DNA from: Methanomethylovorans sp. PtaU1.Bin073
GTDB lineage: Archaea > Halobacteriota > Methanosarcinia > Methanosarcinales > Methanosarcinaceae
Length of the DNA stretch: 24,665 bases
Direction: 5' to 3'
Assembly (NCBI GenBank): GCA_002067265.1
Contig: MVQW01000292.1
Coordinates: 1 to 24,665 of the forward strand
Position numbers and translations under genes: made by a program. The notes beneath the pieces are model-generated. The model saw nothing but the letters and a program-made list of their open reading frames with translations. It was not told where the DNA came from and did no database searches. This document shows, piece after piece, positions 1 through 8,300 of the stretch (positions within the stretch are counted from its first letter, which is position 1; the number at the start of each line of letters is the position of its first letter).

Positions 1-674
1 CCTCTATCTCTGTATACAACTTCATTCAATTCAGAGAGATCTATCTGAGAATCATGAACCGATGCAGTTGTTGTTTTGAATCTTCTGATCAATTCATGAT
101 CCTTATCGATGATCGTGTGGAACTTGTAACCAAAATGTGACTTGCCGCCTTTCTTTGTCCAGGTTCCGTCCTTACTTCTACTTGTTTTTGCTTCTTTTCC
201 TCTAGGTTCATCTGCTTTAGCATGTCCCGGATTTGAATGGATGAAAGTAGCATCCTGAATCATTCCTTTTCTGATCTTCAATCCCAGAGAATCAAGCTGC
301 TTCTGCATCTCATTCCATATTTGCTCTTCTTTACCATTATCGACAATTCTCTTCCGAAATGACCAGACAGTTGTACTGTCTGGTATATAGTCTGGAAAAT
401 CTATGAATTTCTGGAAGGATATTCTATCAATGCATTGTCGCTCAAGTTCAGCATCAGAAAGACCATGCCATTGTTGTAGTACAAGCATTTTGAACATGAC
501 AATGACATCAGCTTCAGGCCTACCGCCTGAAGCTGTTCTATTGTTATACATTGATTCGAGAATAGGACGAAATGGTTTCCAGTCTATTAATGATTCAATT
601 TCAGCAAGCTTGTCACCAACAGACTGAAGGCGTTTATATTTTTCATTAAGTGCAAAACCAATTAGATCATCCAT
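1..674 (-). CDS. IS5-family transposase, N-terminal 224 residues (runs off the left edge)
   Basis: The reverse strand is open from an ATG at 674 to base 1 without a stop, giving about 224 residues (start MDDLIGFALNEKYKRL). The N-terminal region has the RPEADVIVMFKMLVLQQWHG pattern and the SxxxFRKRI segment of IS5-type transposases. The first catalytic Asp is in GMIQDATFI (about residue 145). A second Asp, in VVYRDRG, lies right at the window edge where the second DDE residue is expected. Such enzymes cut and paste their own insertion sequence in DNA. The missing C-terminal part, with the catalytic Glu, lies outside the window. The reading frame is undamaged in the visible part, so the element may be active. 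The right end of the IS should lie a short way after 674; a candidate terminal repeat is not clear, though GAGAAT...ATTCTC (728-751) is an inverted pair there. Confidence 0.9.
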   Translation of the reverse strand, partial: MDDLIGFALNEKYKRLQSVGDKLAEIESLIDWKPFRPILESMYNNRTASGGRPEADVIVMFKMLVLQQWHGLSDAELERQCIDRISFQKFIDFPDYIPDSTTVWSFRKRIVDNGKEEQIWNEMQKQLDSLGLKIRKGMIQDATFIHSNPGHAKADEPRGKEAKTSRSKDGTWTKKGGKSHFGYKFHTIIDKDHELIRRFKTTTASVHDSQIDLSELNEVVYRDR

Positions 675-1913
675 AATTGTTAATTTGCTTAGATATTATT
701 TATATTTTAGTAGAATGTGATGCTAGAGAGAATAGGTTTATCGAAATTCTCAATAATAATTCCGCTGATTTTTATACACAATCAAAACGTGCACATAGAC
801 AAAAGTTTACTTTAAATACATTTTAAATTTAAACTGTTAAGAAATGGCGCCATATTGTATATTAAAATATGCATTTAATAAAGCAATTTAATAAAAGTAT
901 ATAGTAAACAAGTAACTATAACAAATATATATCATATAATCTACTATTTAGTAGATATTTTGCAAATTAGTATACACTTAGAAATATATATTTTACAACA
1001 CATTTTTAAAATGATTTTCGGCTTGAAATGTAAGATCTTGTAAAAGTAGTGAGTAACAATACTTTTTACGAGCTTCTACGCGAAAAGCGTAAAAGTAAAT
1101 GAGCTAAGAGAGGGAAATGATTCAGAGGAGTTATTTTTATTTAACTATATTTATAATATAGTTTTTTATCTGTTTAGTCTACCCTATTTAAATCAAATAC
1201 ACCTAAATAAGTATAGGCTGAAAGTAGAAATATGACTATTATTTTTGCGAAAAAAGGGTATGAACGCTATAATCATAAAGACTATAGGAATAAGAGCCAG
1301 AACTATGCATCTATTCTAATCTCCACCTAAATTATGTAGATAATGGGGGGGTTGCAGGCAAGAATGTGTGTATTCTTATAGTCTTTGTAACGCTTCACTT
1401 AACAAAAACACACATTATTTTTGAGTTTAAACTTCATACACATAGTGTATGTGAATCGGATGTTTTGCAGATATATATTTAGCCAATATTTAACAAGATC
1501 TTATATTCTGCCACACGAATTAACTGAAAATAAGAGTATTGATCACATTTGTAACTAATAATACGATTTAATAAAATCACATTGTAATCTTTAACATTAC
1601 TCTAACTGTAAATGATTCATATACTTATCATTTTTATTATACAATCGTATTAAATATAAATTAAATTTTTACTGTCACGGTATATAGATACTTAAAGTAA
1701 TAGTATAAGAGTAAAAATAAAATTGTTTTGATGTAACTAATTATAGTTACTAAACTGTTTAACATACTAATAAAATAAAAGAGTTGTTTTTAATTTTTAA
1801 AAGCATTAGTTTTTAGTTAGAAAATAAAAATACTAAATGTTTTTGTAAAAATTTTACTAAAATCTTCTTCCGGAGATATTGATGGCACATCAACAAAAAG
1901 TGAGAAAAACATA
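675..1913. other. AT-rich gene-free region
   Basis: About 1.2 kb without a convincing ORF on either strand, strikingly AT-rich with many TTTAAA/ATATAT runs. Structured spots inside it: an inverted pair ACTTTTTACG / CGTAAAAGT (1061-1070 / 1088-1096) that also holds a TACGC-GAAAA-GCGTA hairpin; the G-rich island 1277-1386 listed separately; and a 7-bp hairpin CATACAC-ATA-GTGTATG (1435-1451). I see no remnant protein-coding homology. It may be IS-flanking junk or a regulatory or RNA-rich spacer. Confidence 0.6.
1277..1386. ncRNA. candidate structured RNA enclosed by a 10-bp inverted repeat
   Basis: AAAGACTATA (1277-1286) is exactly complementary to TATAGTCTTT (1377-1386), which would close a domain of about 110 nt. 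Inside are ATTAT-GTAG-ATAAT with flanking C-rich and G7 segments, and the hairpin AAGAAT-GTGTGT-ATTCTT. The island is much more G/C-rich than the surrounding AT-rich DNA, a typical sign of archaeal ncRNA genes in AT-rich spacers. No family is recognised and the strand is not determined. A DNA-level inverted repeat of a small mobile element is an alternative. Confidence 0.25.
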
Positions 1914-2432
1914 TTAAATATCTAAAGTGATCCCGAATACGTCCTGGAACTTTTTGTACTTCTTGCGGGCCCTATACAAGTATTGCCTTACATATTTTTT
2001 TCCAAGGGATTTAGCCATCATAGATTCTATCTCCGAGGGAGAGAATATAGTAGTAAGCTTATTCATTGGCACATTTGTAAGGTCTGTGTAGTAGGGGTCT
2101 TCCAGTTTGGGGTTTTCTCTCCTTAACAGCTTTTCTTCTTTTTGAGGATCCCCGCTCTGAACATCTGATTCCTTATAGGAAAAAAAGTGAGAGATGGGCT
2201 GTTCACTGACCCAGTTCCATTCTCTGTCGTAAAGGTTGATAAAAGAAGCACCACACTTTTCACAATATGCAACTACCGCTGTATTATCACCAAGATCATG
2301 ATAGCTTTGACTTATTATCTGAGCATCGCAGAAACTGCATGTTCCTATAGGATTTTCGGTCAGGTCGTAAGATGGAACTATAGTGTTATCCACCAGCAGG
2401 AAATTGTTAGAAGAATCGTATTTAAAAGGCAT
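1914..2432 (-). CDS. hypothetical zinc-ribbon protein
   Basis: 172 residues, family not recognised. The N-terminal half has two CxxC knuckles (CSFC near residue 33, CEKC near residue 57) spaced as in a zinc ribbon, so metal binding is likely. The C-terminal part (about 130-172) is basic and helical (KKYVRQYLYRARKKYKKFQD), possibly nucleic-acid contacting. The start ATG at 2432 is used because the sequence MPFKYDSSNNFLLVDN precedes the first knuckle directly; no strong ribosome binding site is seen. It is divergent from the DUF2551 gene across a 170-base spacer with several GATAA repeats. It lies outside the integrated element, so it is probably a host gene. Confidence 0.65.
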   Translation of the reverse strand: MPFKYDSSNNFLLVDNTIVPSYDLTENPIGTCSFCDAQIISQSYHDLGDNTAVVAYCEKCGASFINLYDREWNWVSEQPISHFFSYKESDVQSGDPQKEEKLLRRENPKLEDPYYTDLTNVPMNKLTTIFSPSEIESMMAKSLGKKYVRQYLYRARKKYKKFQDVFGITLDI

Positions 2433-2549
2433 GATGCTACCACATTATGAAATGGATATCTTAATCTTCATTGATAACCTTATCGTTATTTATCGCTTAT
2501 CTTAGCACCTTTGACCCATATTTGTACACCTTCTACTCATTTATTACAA

Positions 2550-2564
2550 ACATTTTTATACTTT
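2550..2564 (+). promoter_or_regulatory. TATA box for the DUF2551 gene
   Basis: TTTTTATACTTTAAA is a good archaeal TATA box about 45 bases before the ATG at 2606. A ribosome binding site (GAGGTGA) sits a few bases before that ATG, so a leader of roughly 15-20 nt is expected. Confidence 0.55.
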
Positions 2565-2605
2565 AAAGGAGAATAACTGTATAATGCTTTGGCAGAGGTG
2601 AAACT

Positions 2606-2932
2606 ATGGATTCGATAAAATCCAAAATAAAACGGAGACTTCAGACTTTTATCGAGTTGGATGTGAATGGATTGCGCACCCATATTCTATCTGTGTTCTT
2701 ACAGGTCCAGAAGACCACAATAGACGAACTGCACCAGCAGATCACGTCGAAGTTCGAGATATCAAGAAGCGCTGTTGCCTCGATGGTAGGATACATCTAT
2801 TCCAAACTAGGTATATTGAGATCCTACAAAGAATCTTACAAAACACCGATCGTATATTCCCTGAAAGAAGAATATGCCGATCTTTTGCGCACAGAACTTG
2901 AATCAAAGAAAATCCAGCTATCTGGTATCTGA
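2606..2932 (+). CDS. DUF2551 family protein (putative winged-helix regulator)
   Basis: 108 residues. The sequence matches what I know of DUF2551, a small family found in Methanosarcinales: a helical start ([23 protein letters not shown]) followed by [37 protein letters not shown], which reads as a winged helix (helix-turn-helix about residues 37-65, wing around 70-85). The role is unknown; DNA binding is inferred from the fold pattern. The start at 2606 has a good GAGGTGA site. The next gene begins 14 bases after the stop, so the two are probably co-transcribed. Confidence 0.8.
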   Translation: MDSIKSKIKRRLQTFIELDVNGLRTHILSVFLQVQKTTIDELHQQITSKFEISRSAVASMVGYIYSKLGILRSYKESYKTPIVYSLKEEYADLLRTELESKKIQLSGI

Positions 2933-2946
2933 GATCTCACAGTGAA

Positions 2947-3348
2947 ATGTCTATAGTAAAGGATGCTCCAAGGACATCAACTACCATTGTTATACGATCC
3001 GACTCAAATGCAAGGATCACACATTCACGGGATCCATATTATAGCTTAATGAGGCGTCTGTTCCAGGAAGAGACTACAGCTATAAGAGGACAAAAATTCC
3101 TTTTGCTGGTCGAAGAGAGGCAGAAGAGCGGTAACCCCCTTAGATCAGACGAATGGAAGGAGATAATGGAACAACTTGGAGTTGATCGCAGCTCTTTCTA
3201 TTCAATGCGTAATAAGCTCCTAGGTGCTGGGTTGATATCAAACCGGAATCGTGAATATCGTCTTTCCGGTCAGTTCAGTAAAGATTTGCTGGACATGGCA
3301 AGATGGTGGTGGACAGCGGTCCTCAATGAAAATCCCGACAGCATGTGA
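2947..3348 (+). CDS. winged-helix DNA-binding protein, hypothetical
   Basis: 133 residues. The middle (about 50-105) reads as a winged helix: [20 protein letters not shown], then [20 protein letters not shown] and [17 protein letters not shown] as recognition helix and wing. The N-terminal 30 residues look disordered. It lies directly after DUF2551 and directly before tRNA-Gln, in what appears to be a conserved host neighbourhood. The target is unknown. Two adjacent small winged-helix genes suggest joint regulation, but that is inference. Confidence 0.7.
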   Translation: MSIVKDAPRTSTTIVIRSDSNARITHSRDPYYSLMRRLFQEETTAIRGQKFLLLVEERQKSGNPLRSDEWKEIMEQLGVDRSSFYSMRNKLLGAGLISNRNREYRLSGQFSKDLLDMARWWWTAVLNENPDSM

Positions 3349-3359
3349 TAAAGCGATAC

Positions 3360-3369
3360 CTTAATATAC
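3360..3369 (+). promoter_or_regulatory. TATA box of tRNA-Gln
   Basis: CTTAATATAC lies about 37 bases before the mature tRNA 5' end, leaving room for a short precursor leader. The position is right for an archaeal tRNA promoter. Confidence 0.45.
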
Positions 3370-3401
3370 GAAATCTACAATTAAGGAGATACATTCACCG
3401 C

Positions 3402-3474
3402 AGCCCGGTAGTGTAGTGGTCAATCATGCAGGACTCTGGATCCCGCAACCTCGGTTCGAATCCGTGCCGGGCTA
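3402..3474 (+). tRNA. tRNA-Gln (anticodon CTG)
   Basis: 73-base cloverleaf. The acceptor stem AGCCCGG pairs with CCGGGCT (3467-3473) and A3474 is the discriminator. The anticodon loop CTCTGGA (3434-3440) has anticodon CTG at 3436-3438, reading CAG codons. The T loop is TTCGAAT (3455-3461). CCA is not encoded. Two stem positions are not Watson-Crick: A3430/C3444 in the anticodon stem and T3451/T3465 in the T stem. The 3' end serves as the integration site of the element that follows, and the tRNA stays complete after integration. Confidence 0.93.
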
Positions 3475-3475
3475 T
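3461..3475 (+). repeat. attL: tRNA-Gln 3' end, 15-bp direct repeat
   Basis: TCCGTGCCGGGCTAT is identical to 24595-24609. It covers the T-stem 3' side, the acceptor 3' strand and the discriminator, the classical target of archaeal tyrosine integrases. The match decays right after it (C versus T, then AAA shared). Confidence 0.88.
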
Positions 3476-3649
3476 CAAAAAACGCTATGTAGTCCTAACA
3501 TGGCAATCTCTTTTACACACTCTTCTTTTATAAGATATGTACTCTGTGAAGATAAAGACTTTCCTGAGAGAACTGTCTGGAGGTTGAAGAGCATGTTTTA
3601 CAGCAGCTTTGAATTGAAACCTCACATAATTCTATAGGCTGCGATATTT
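3475..3649. other. spacer between attL and the restriction gene
   Basis: About 175 bases directly inside the left end of the element. No ORF or clear structure is supported; a reading frame crossing it only overlaps the tRNA. Confidence 0.5.
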
Positions 3650-6600
3650 TCAAACAACATTCCCTTCAACAATAGCGATCTCCTCATCTGTAAGCCCGTA
3701 TAGCTTATACACAAGCCTGTCTATCTCGGTGTCAGTTGCATTGATACGGCGTTGGATCATCTCTTTCTCACTGCCAAGTTTTGCAGCATCAAGCTTTTTG
3801 TGTAGTTCAAGCATTTGTTCGACAAGGGATACCATCTTGTCATGTCTGGCTACATCTTCGGGATGTGAAGGGTCGATGGTACGGATCGGGAGTTGCTCAA
3901 TGTACTGTCGATTGTATGCATAGTAACCACCTCTGAATTGACTGCTTACAATTGATATTATAAAGTTGGTTATTTTTGAATTCAGTAAGCCAAGAATATA
4001 GCAATATGAAAGATGGAAATCATCGTTCAGTATAATACCATATCCACCGCCACCACCACCACCACTGCCTACAAAATAGTATTCACCATTTCTATCAAAG
4101 GTGAATGAAGGCTCTAAAGCTATTGACGGAGTAATTATTTTTTGTTTGGCAAACAATGTAACACTTTTCGGATATACATACCCATACCACTCTTCGTGTT
4201 TCATTTTTCCCTTTTCTCTATTACGAAGTGTTTCATAATTTTCAAAGAGATAGGCCCAAGAATTGGGGTAGTATTTTTCAAAGTCGTCCTTAACAATAAG
4301 AATAGTCTTATTTGATTCTGATGACATTTTAGAATCATAAGGGAACAATACCACTTTCGATGGTTTAGCGGAGTAACGTTTGATATCTAATGACCCTTTA
4401 CATAATGGATGAGCAACTTCTCTTTCTAGTTCATAATTTTTTCCAGTTGCATTTGATTTTACTTTAATATATTTTAAATCACTAATTCCAATTGGTTCTA
4501 ATAGATAAATTGAATCCGAGCTAGTTACAAGTCCTTGAAATATTTTTGTTGAAACTTCATTTAATTTGACTGGCATTGAACTTAATTTCTTGAATAATTC
4601 GCCTCTCTCATCGACAATAAAATTCCACTCTGAATGTGAAGCCACTTCGCTTAAAACACAACCCGAAACACAATCTCCATTTTGGAGCCATGAATTCAAT
4701 GAGTCAACCTTTTTAAAAACAAATGATTGATGTTCTTCTTTGTTTAGGAAAAGAAGACATGTATAAGTAGTTGCGTTCTTGAAGACTTGCTGGTGTCCAA
4801 AATGGACTATCTCACTTATACTTTTGTTTTTTGAAATAAAGTTTCGTAATGGTTCCCCATATTTAGCATTGAAAAACTTGTGGGGAAGAATATATCCCAG
4901 TACCCCATCTTTGTTTAGAAGTGAAAGACCTTTTTCGACAAAGACAACATAGATGTCATAATTACCTTTACTTGCGGATTTATATAACTTTTTATAAAAT
5001 TCAACTTCAATCGGTGCCCATTCTTTCATTGCTTGAATTCTTACATAAGGCGGATTACCGAGAACTGCATCAAAGCCTCCTTGCTCAAAAACATCAGGAA
5101 ACTCCTGCTTCCAATCAAATGCATTGATCCGGTAGAACTCATCATCGTTATCAAGTGTCATCTGAATAGTGGAATAAATATCAGGACCAATAAGCGAATT
5201 ACCACATTTAATGTTCTCATCCAAGGATGGAAGCACTCGCTCCTGAGTGATGGTAAGCTGTTTGGAGATACGCTCGCCCTTTTCACCTTCCAGCACCTTG
5301 AGAAGAAGGGAAAGCTTCGTTACTTCTACTGCTTGCTGATCAATATCCACACCGTATATGTTGTTAAGCAAGATCCTTTTCTTTTCATCTGATGTAAGCC
5401 GCCAATCATCATCACTCATCTGATAGATAGGGAAATCATAATCGCTTCCTGCAGACCTTACTTTCTTTCTTCCTTTCTTAGTGGAAACAGGTTTTACGGG
5501 CAAAAGCTTTTGGACCTCTTTATCAGTGGCAGACTTTCCTTCTTTCATCAATGGTACAAGATGGGTTATGTACCAATCAACGTGCCAGTTAAGAAGGTAC
5601 TGATAAGCACCAATCAAAAAGGAACCTGAACCACATGCGGGATCAACAACTTTCAAGTTAGATACTTCTGTGGGATTTTTGTTCTCAACAAGCTTACCAA
5701 TAGTGTTATTTACAATGTATTCCACGATGTAAGTAGGAGTATAGTAAACGCCCCCGGCTTTCTTTACCTCCGGCTTCTCTTCAATCTTAGCCTGATGAGA
5801 TGCAGTTAGCCTAATGACCTTTCCCAAGAATTGCTCATATACCTGTCCCAAAATATCGGCGGGAATTACAGAGAACTCATACGGAGATTCAGGATAATAC
5901 AGCCTGCTTACAATATGCTTGAGGGTCTTATCATCGATCTCAAGAGATGTGGTTAGAATGTCCGGCTCTTCCATACCATCTTCATGCCTGAAATGGAATA
6001 GACCGGAATTGTATTTGTCATCGGCATGTAGAAAGAGATCAATCAGATTTTTGTAAACACCCTTTCCCTCAACTTTTACTTTAAGCTGACCATATTCTTC
6101 AATTCCCCTGTCCTCACAGATACGCAAAAATATGATCCTGTCGATGATCTTCTGCACAGCGAGGTTCAATTCCCGCACTGAAAGATTCGCATTTCTAAGA
6201 GCAAGGTTCTTGGCAAGTTCCTCCCTCCAGCCTTCGATCTCCGCCAGGAAAGCATCATCTATGCCTGCCGTACCCTTGCCGCCTCTCTTCTGCACCAAAC
6301 TATCGGCAAGGTCATCGAATTTGCCTGTAAAGACAGCCTTTTTTGAATATTTCGATACTATCTCATCCCATTTTGGGATATAATCCTTGTAGGTGTAATA
6401 CTCGATACGCCCAAGTGAGGAATTATCATTAGGTGACGGTTTCCTCGTACAGTCATAGACAATGAACTCCTCGAAATCCGTAAGGATGCTTACAGGCAGC
6501 TTAGCACTCCATGCATAACGGCGAAGCTGATATGCAGGCTCAGGATTCTCTTTAAGGTTTACTGCCGGTTTCTTTGCTTCGACAAAGAACTTCCTGACCC

Positions 6601-6847
6601 CGCCGATCCTGAAAGAATAATCCGGTGCTTTGGTCTTGCCACCCACCTTCACAGCATCCTCGTGGATGACTTCCTTATACCTCTCATCGTATGCCTGAGT
6701 ATTATCCACATCCCAGCCAAGCGCCTTAAAAAGTGGATCAATGAACTCTCTTCTCACTTGTGTTTCATTGTAAGATGGTGATGTGTATTTTTGGTAATAT
6801 TGATCAAAACGTTCTACAAGTTCTATTATTTCTGTGGGGACCGGCAT
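3650..6847 (-). CDS. type IIG restriction-modification enzyme (fused nuclease and N6-adenine methyltransferase)
   Basis: 1065 residues from the ATG at 6847; an ATG at 6877 would add ten. I prefer 6847 because a TATA-like CTATAAATG (6875-6884) overlaps the upstream ATG, and MPVPTEIIELVERF is the usual kind of start. N-terminal HSDR_N-like nuclease: PD...ExK motif with D76, E90 and K92 (APDYSF...FVEAKKP). Central Eco57I-type methyltransferase: YYTPTYIVEYI (about 368-378), AdoMet motif I DPACGSGSF (402-410) and catalytic NPPY (598-601). The C-terminal part is a TaqI-like target-recognition region ending in a coiled-coil tail (about 1000-1060). A single protein would thus cut unmodified DNA and methylate adenine at its own site, a defence function and plausible element cargo. 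A run of seven glycines (929-935) lies in the recognition half. No separate specificity or restriction gene is nearby. Confidence 0.93.
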   Translation of the reverse strand: MPVPTEIIELVERFDQYYQKYTSPSYNETQVRREFIDPLFKALGWDVDNTQAYDERYKEVIHEDAVKVGGKTKAPDYSFRIGGVRKFFVEAKKPAVNLKENPEPAYQLRRYAWSAKLPVSILTDFEEFIVYDCTRKPSPNDNSSLGRIEYYTYKDYIPKWDEIVSKYSKKAVFTGKFDDLADSLVQKRGGKGTAGIDDAFLAEIEGWREELAKNLALRNANLSVRELNLAVQKIIDRIIFLRICEDRGIEEYGQLKVKVEGKGVYKNLIDLFLHADDKYNSGLFHFRHEDGMEEPDILTTSLEIDDKTLKHIVSRLYYPESPYEFSVIPADILGQVYEQFLGKVIRLTASHQAKIEEKPEVKKAGGVYYTPTYIVEYIVNNTIGKLVENKNPTEVSNLKVVDPACGSGSFLIGAYQYLLNWHVDWYITHLVPLMKEGKSATDKEVQKLLPVKPVSTKKGRKKVRSAGSDYDFPIYQMSDDDWRLTSDEKKRILLNNIYGVDIDQQAVEVTKLSLLLKVLEGEKGERISKQLTITQERVLPSLDENIKCGNSLIGPDIYSTIQMTLDNDDEFYRINAFDWKQEFPDVFEQGGFDAVLGNPPYVRIQAMKEWAPIEVEFYKKLYKSASKGNYDIYVVFVEKGLSLLNKDGVLGYILPHKFFNAKYGEPLRNFISKNKSISEIVHFGHQQVFKNATTYTCLLFLNKEEHQSFVFKKVDSLNSWLQNGDCVSGCVLSEVASHSEWNFIVDERGELFKKLSSMPVKLNEVSTKIFQGLVTSSDSIYLLEPIGISDLKYIKVKSNATGKNYELEREVAHPLCKGSLDIKRYSAKPSKVVLFPYDSKMSSESNKTILIVKDDFEKYYPNSWAYLFENYETLRNREKGKMKHEEWYGYVYPKSVTLFAKQKIITPSIALEPSFTFDRNGEYYFVGSGGGGGGGYGIILNDDFHLSYCYILGLLNSKITNFIISIVSSQFRGGYYAYNRQYIEQLPIRTIDPSHPEDVARHDKMVSLVEQMLELHKKLDAAKLGSEKEMIQRRINATDTEIDRLVYKLYGLTDEEIAIVEGNVV

Positions 6848-6877
6848 ATAATCAATTACTATTGAAGATACTTGCAT

Positions 6878-7261
6878 TTATAGTTGTCAACCGTTGTTTC
6901 AAAAATAATAGATACAAATATCAGCCAAATGACGCAAACTGGTAATGATTTCAAACTTCTTATCTACAACATCTGGAGAAGCAGGACCTCATAGAATGCC
7001 CTAGAATCGATTATTTTTAGAAAAAGGTACTAACACCTTAACCACACTGCGAAATCGCCATAGCGGGTCTAATTTTAAGCCCTGGTTCAACAGCCATAAC
7101 CTGACAGACGAAAAAAGAACATACCCCTGACATACTCCCACCACTAAAGCTGGTGGGGTTCCATAGTTAGTTGCGTTCCAACCAGAGCTATTTTAGGGGT
7201 ATTAGTACTCTCTACCACTAAATCTCTTTCTTTAGCCTAAAAAAACTATCTCTGACCATCC
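6878..7261. other. non-coding spacer with mobile-element remnant
   Basis: About 380 bases between the restriction enzyme promoter and a tiny membrane-protein gene. It contains weak hairpins (AAGGT-ACTAAC-ACCTT near 7024-7040) and the IS200/IS605-like hairpin described separately. No ORF of note. Confidence 0.5.
7121..7202. mobile_element. remnant of an IS200/IS605-type end or MITE-like piece
   Basis: CCCACCA-CTAAAGC-TGGTGGG (7137-7157) is a perfect 7-bp hairpin within GACATACTCCCACCACTAAA, a form I recognise from the ends of archaeal IS200/IS605 and TnpB elements. It is framed by the inverted pair ATACCCCT (7121-7128) and AGGGGTAT (7195-7202). No tnpA or tnpB gene is present nearby, so this would be a decayed end, or a non-autonomous derivative moved in trans. 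Confidence 0.4.
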
Positions 7262-7354
7262 TTAGTACATAGTGAGCATAAGAATAGCTGTTAATACAAT
7301 TCCCAGAGATAGGACTAGAATCATATAAAAGATAATTTCAATGTCTGCATCCAT
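7262..7354 (-). CDS. 30-residue single-span membrane microprotein (putative)
   Basis: An ORF too short for normal gene finders: start MDADIEIIFYMILVLSLG and end AILMLTMY. After five mostly acidic residues, nearly the whole peptide is one hydrophobic helix, so an inner-membrane microprotein with N-terminus outside or a toxin-like peptide is possible. TATA-like sequences (AGTATAAATG and GCATAAAATTC) lie 10-40 bases upstream. No homolog is recognised. It sits between the IS-like remnant and another small leftward gene. Evidence is the clean hydrophobic pattern and the promoter-like upstream sequence only. Confidence 0.35.
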   Translation of the reverse strand: MDADIEIIFYMILVLSLGIVLTAILMLTMY

Positions 7355-7408
7355 ACTCTACATTTATACTATTTTTCTGGTATGAATTTTATGCTCCTAA
7401 ATAATCAA

Positions 7409-7636
7409 TTAGAACTTGAACGCTTCCTTATGCTTCTCGTAGTACCCACAGGCCATTTTATAGCTCGCCCAACAGCATGCATTGCCTAATATAATGCACT
7501 TCAGAACCATCTCAGGTTCCACATCTGAATAGTACTCAACGATCTTGGGAATGCGTATCAAGGTAAGGGCTCCTGTCCTGAACTCAATATGGTAGGCATT
7601 CACTTTGTCGTAGGTGTCTTGGTCGATTGGGTACAT
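7409..7636 (-). CDS. hypothetical 75-residue protein
   Basis: Start MYPIDQDTYDKVNAYHIEFR, C-terminal part ILGNACCWASYKMACGYYEK. Family not recognised. It is soluble-looking with an amphipathic C-terminal helix containing three cysteines. The ORF has a normal composition and no competing ORF on the other strand over most of its length. The upstream frame (7600-7806) overlaps it but does not look coding. Function unknown. Confidence 0.45.
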   Translation of the reverse strand: MYPIDQDTYDKVNAYHIEFRTGALTLIRIPKIVEYYSDVEPEMVLKCIILGNACCWASYKMACGYYEKHKEAFKF

Positions 7637-7832
7637 AGTGGGTACTTGGACTTGAGGTAATAAGCACCTGAGCCAAGCGGGGTGAAAGTAACTTTTGTAC
7701 TAAGAAGCGGAACAAGCAACCTTGTAGATATCACGGAACTTATGAGATGCAGCAGATTCGAAGAACCAATAAAGATTAAAATGATGTTGCTAATCTGGAA
7801 AACCAAAAAAGGTTACAAAGAAAAGGTGAACA

Positions 7833-8228
7833 ATGAGAGAGACTGTCCTAGTATCCCTATGTGGTTTCGGTGTTCCATGCAGATACCACGGAAAAACCCA
7901 CAAGATGGGGCATGAACTGTACAAGCGGAAGAAGACAGAAGCTCTAAGGGAGAAATATGAAATACTTCCATTATGCGGTGAACAGCTTGGTGGTTTACCC
8001 ACTCCACGCCCAGGATGTGAGATCGTGGGTGATAAGGTCATCAGTAGGACTGGAGAGCATGATTTTACAGCGGAATATCAAAAAGGTGCCTCTGAAGTCT
8101 TGCGCCTTTGCAGGATATTCGGTGTGCAGAAAGCATATCTGTTAAAGAATAGTCCAATGTGTGGCCGTGGATATGGAGTGTTGGCTAGGTTACTGGAAGA
8201 AAACGGGATACGGGTGTATGATTTATGA
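7833..8228 (+). CDS. DUF523 (YbbK-like) family protein
   Basis: 131 residues. Conserved DUF523 landmarks are visible: LVSLCGFGVPCRYHGKTHKM at the N-terminus (family form CLLG..CRYDG), LCGEQLGGLPTPRPGCEIVG (about 46-65), then GEHDFTAEYQKGASEVLRLC and AYLLKNSPMCG (family form LKE.SPSCG). Cysteines at the N-terminal turn, in the LCGE element and in SPMCG are kept. It is shorter than usual (about 150) because the segment between SPMCG and the final helix is reduced. The molecular function of the family is not established; a cysteine-based catalytic or metal site is likely. The start at 7833 has a good AAGGTGA site. Confidence 0.88.
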   Translation: MRETVLVSLCGFGVPCRYHGKTHKMGHELYKRKKTEALREKYEILPLCGEQLGGLPTPRPGCEIVGDKVISRTGEHDFTAEYQKGASEVLRLCRIFGVQKAYLLKNSPMCGRGYGVLARLLEENGIRVYDL

Positions 8229-8300
8229 CGTTTTTAGAAAAATACAAATATTATTTCCCGTATGATTCTTGCAGTACTCAGTTCACCAAAAATCTCTATA

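Noticed and set aside
403..627. Plus-strand ORF of 74 residues
   Set aside because: It is antisense to the IS5-type transposase, which has an unbroken, recognisable frame.
3416..3637. ORF of 73 residues starting inside tRNA-Gln
   Set aside because: Its first third is the tRNA itself and the rest has no coding character.
4921..5392. Plus-strand ORFs of 68 and 119 residues inside the type IIG gene
   Set aside because: Both are antisense shadows of the conserved methyltransferase region.
7682..7915. Plus-strand ORF (VKVTFVLRSGTSNLVDITEL...) before and across the DUF523 start
   Set aside because: The first part has a protein-like look and a GTG start, but the end overlaps DUF523 in another frame and no family or clear promoter supports it. 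A decayed gene is possible.
7600..8041. Reverse ORFs opposite DUF523 and its upstream region
   Set aside because: Low-complexity, Ser/Pro/Leu-rich shadows of the plus-strand genes.
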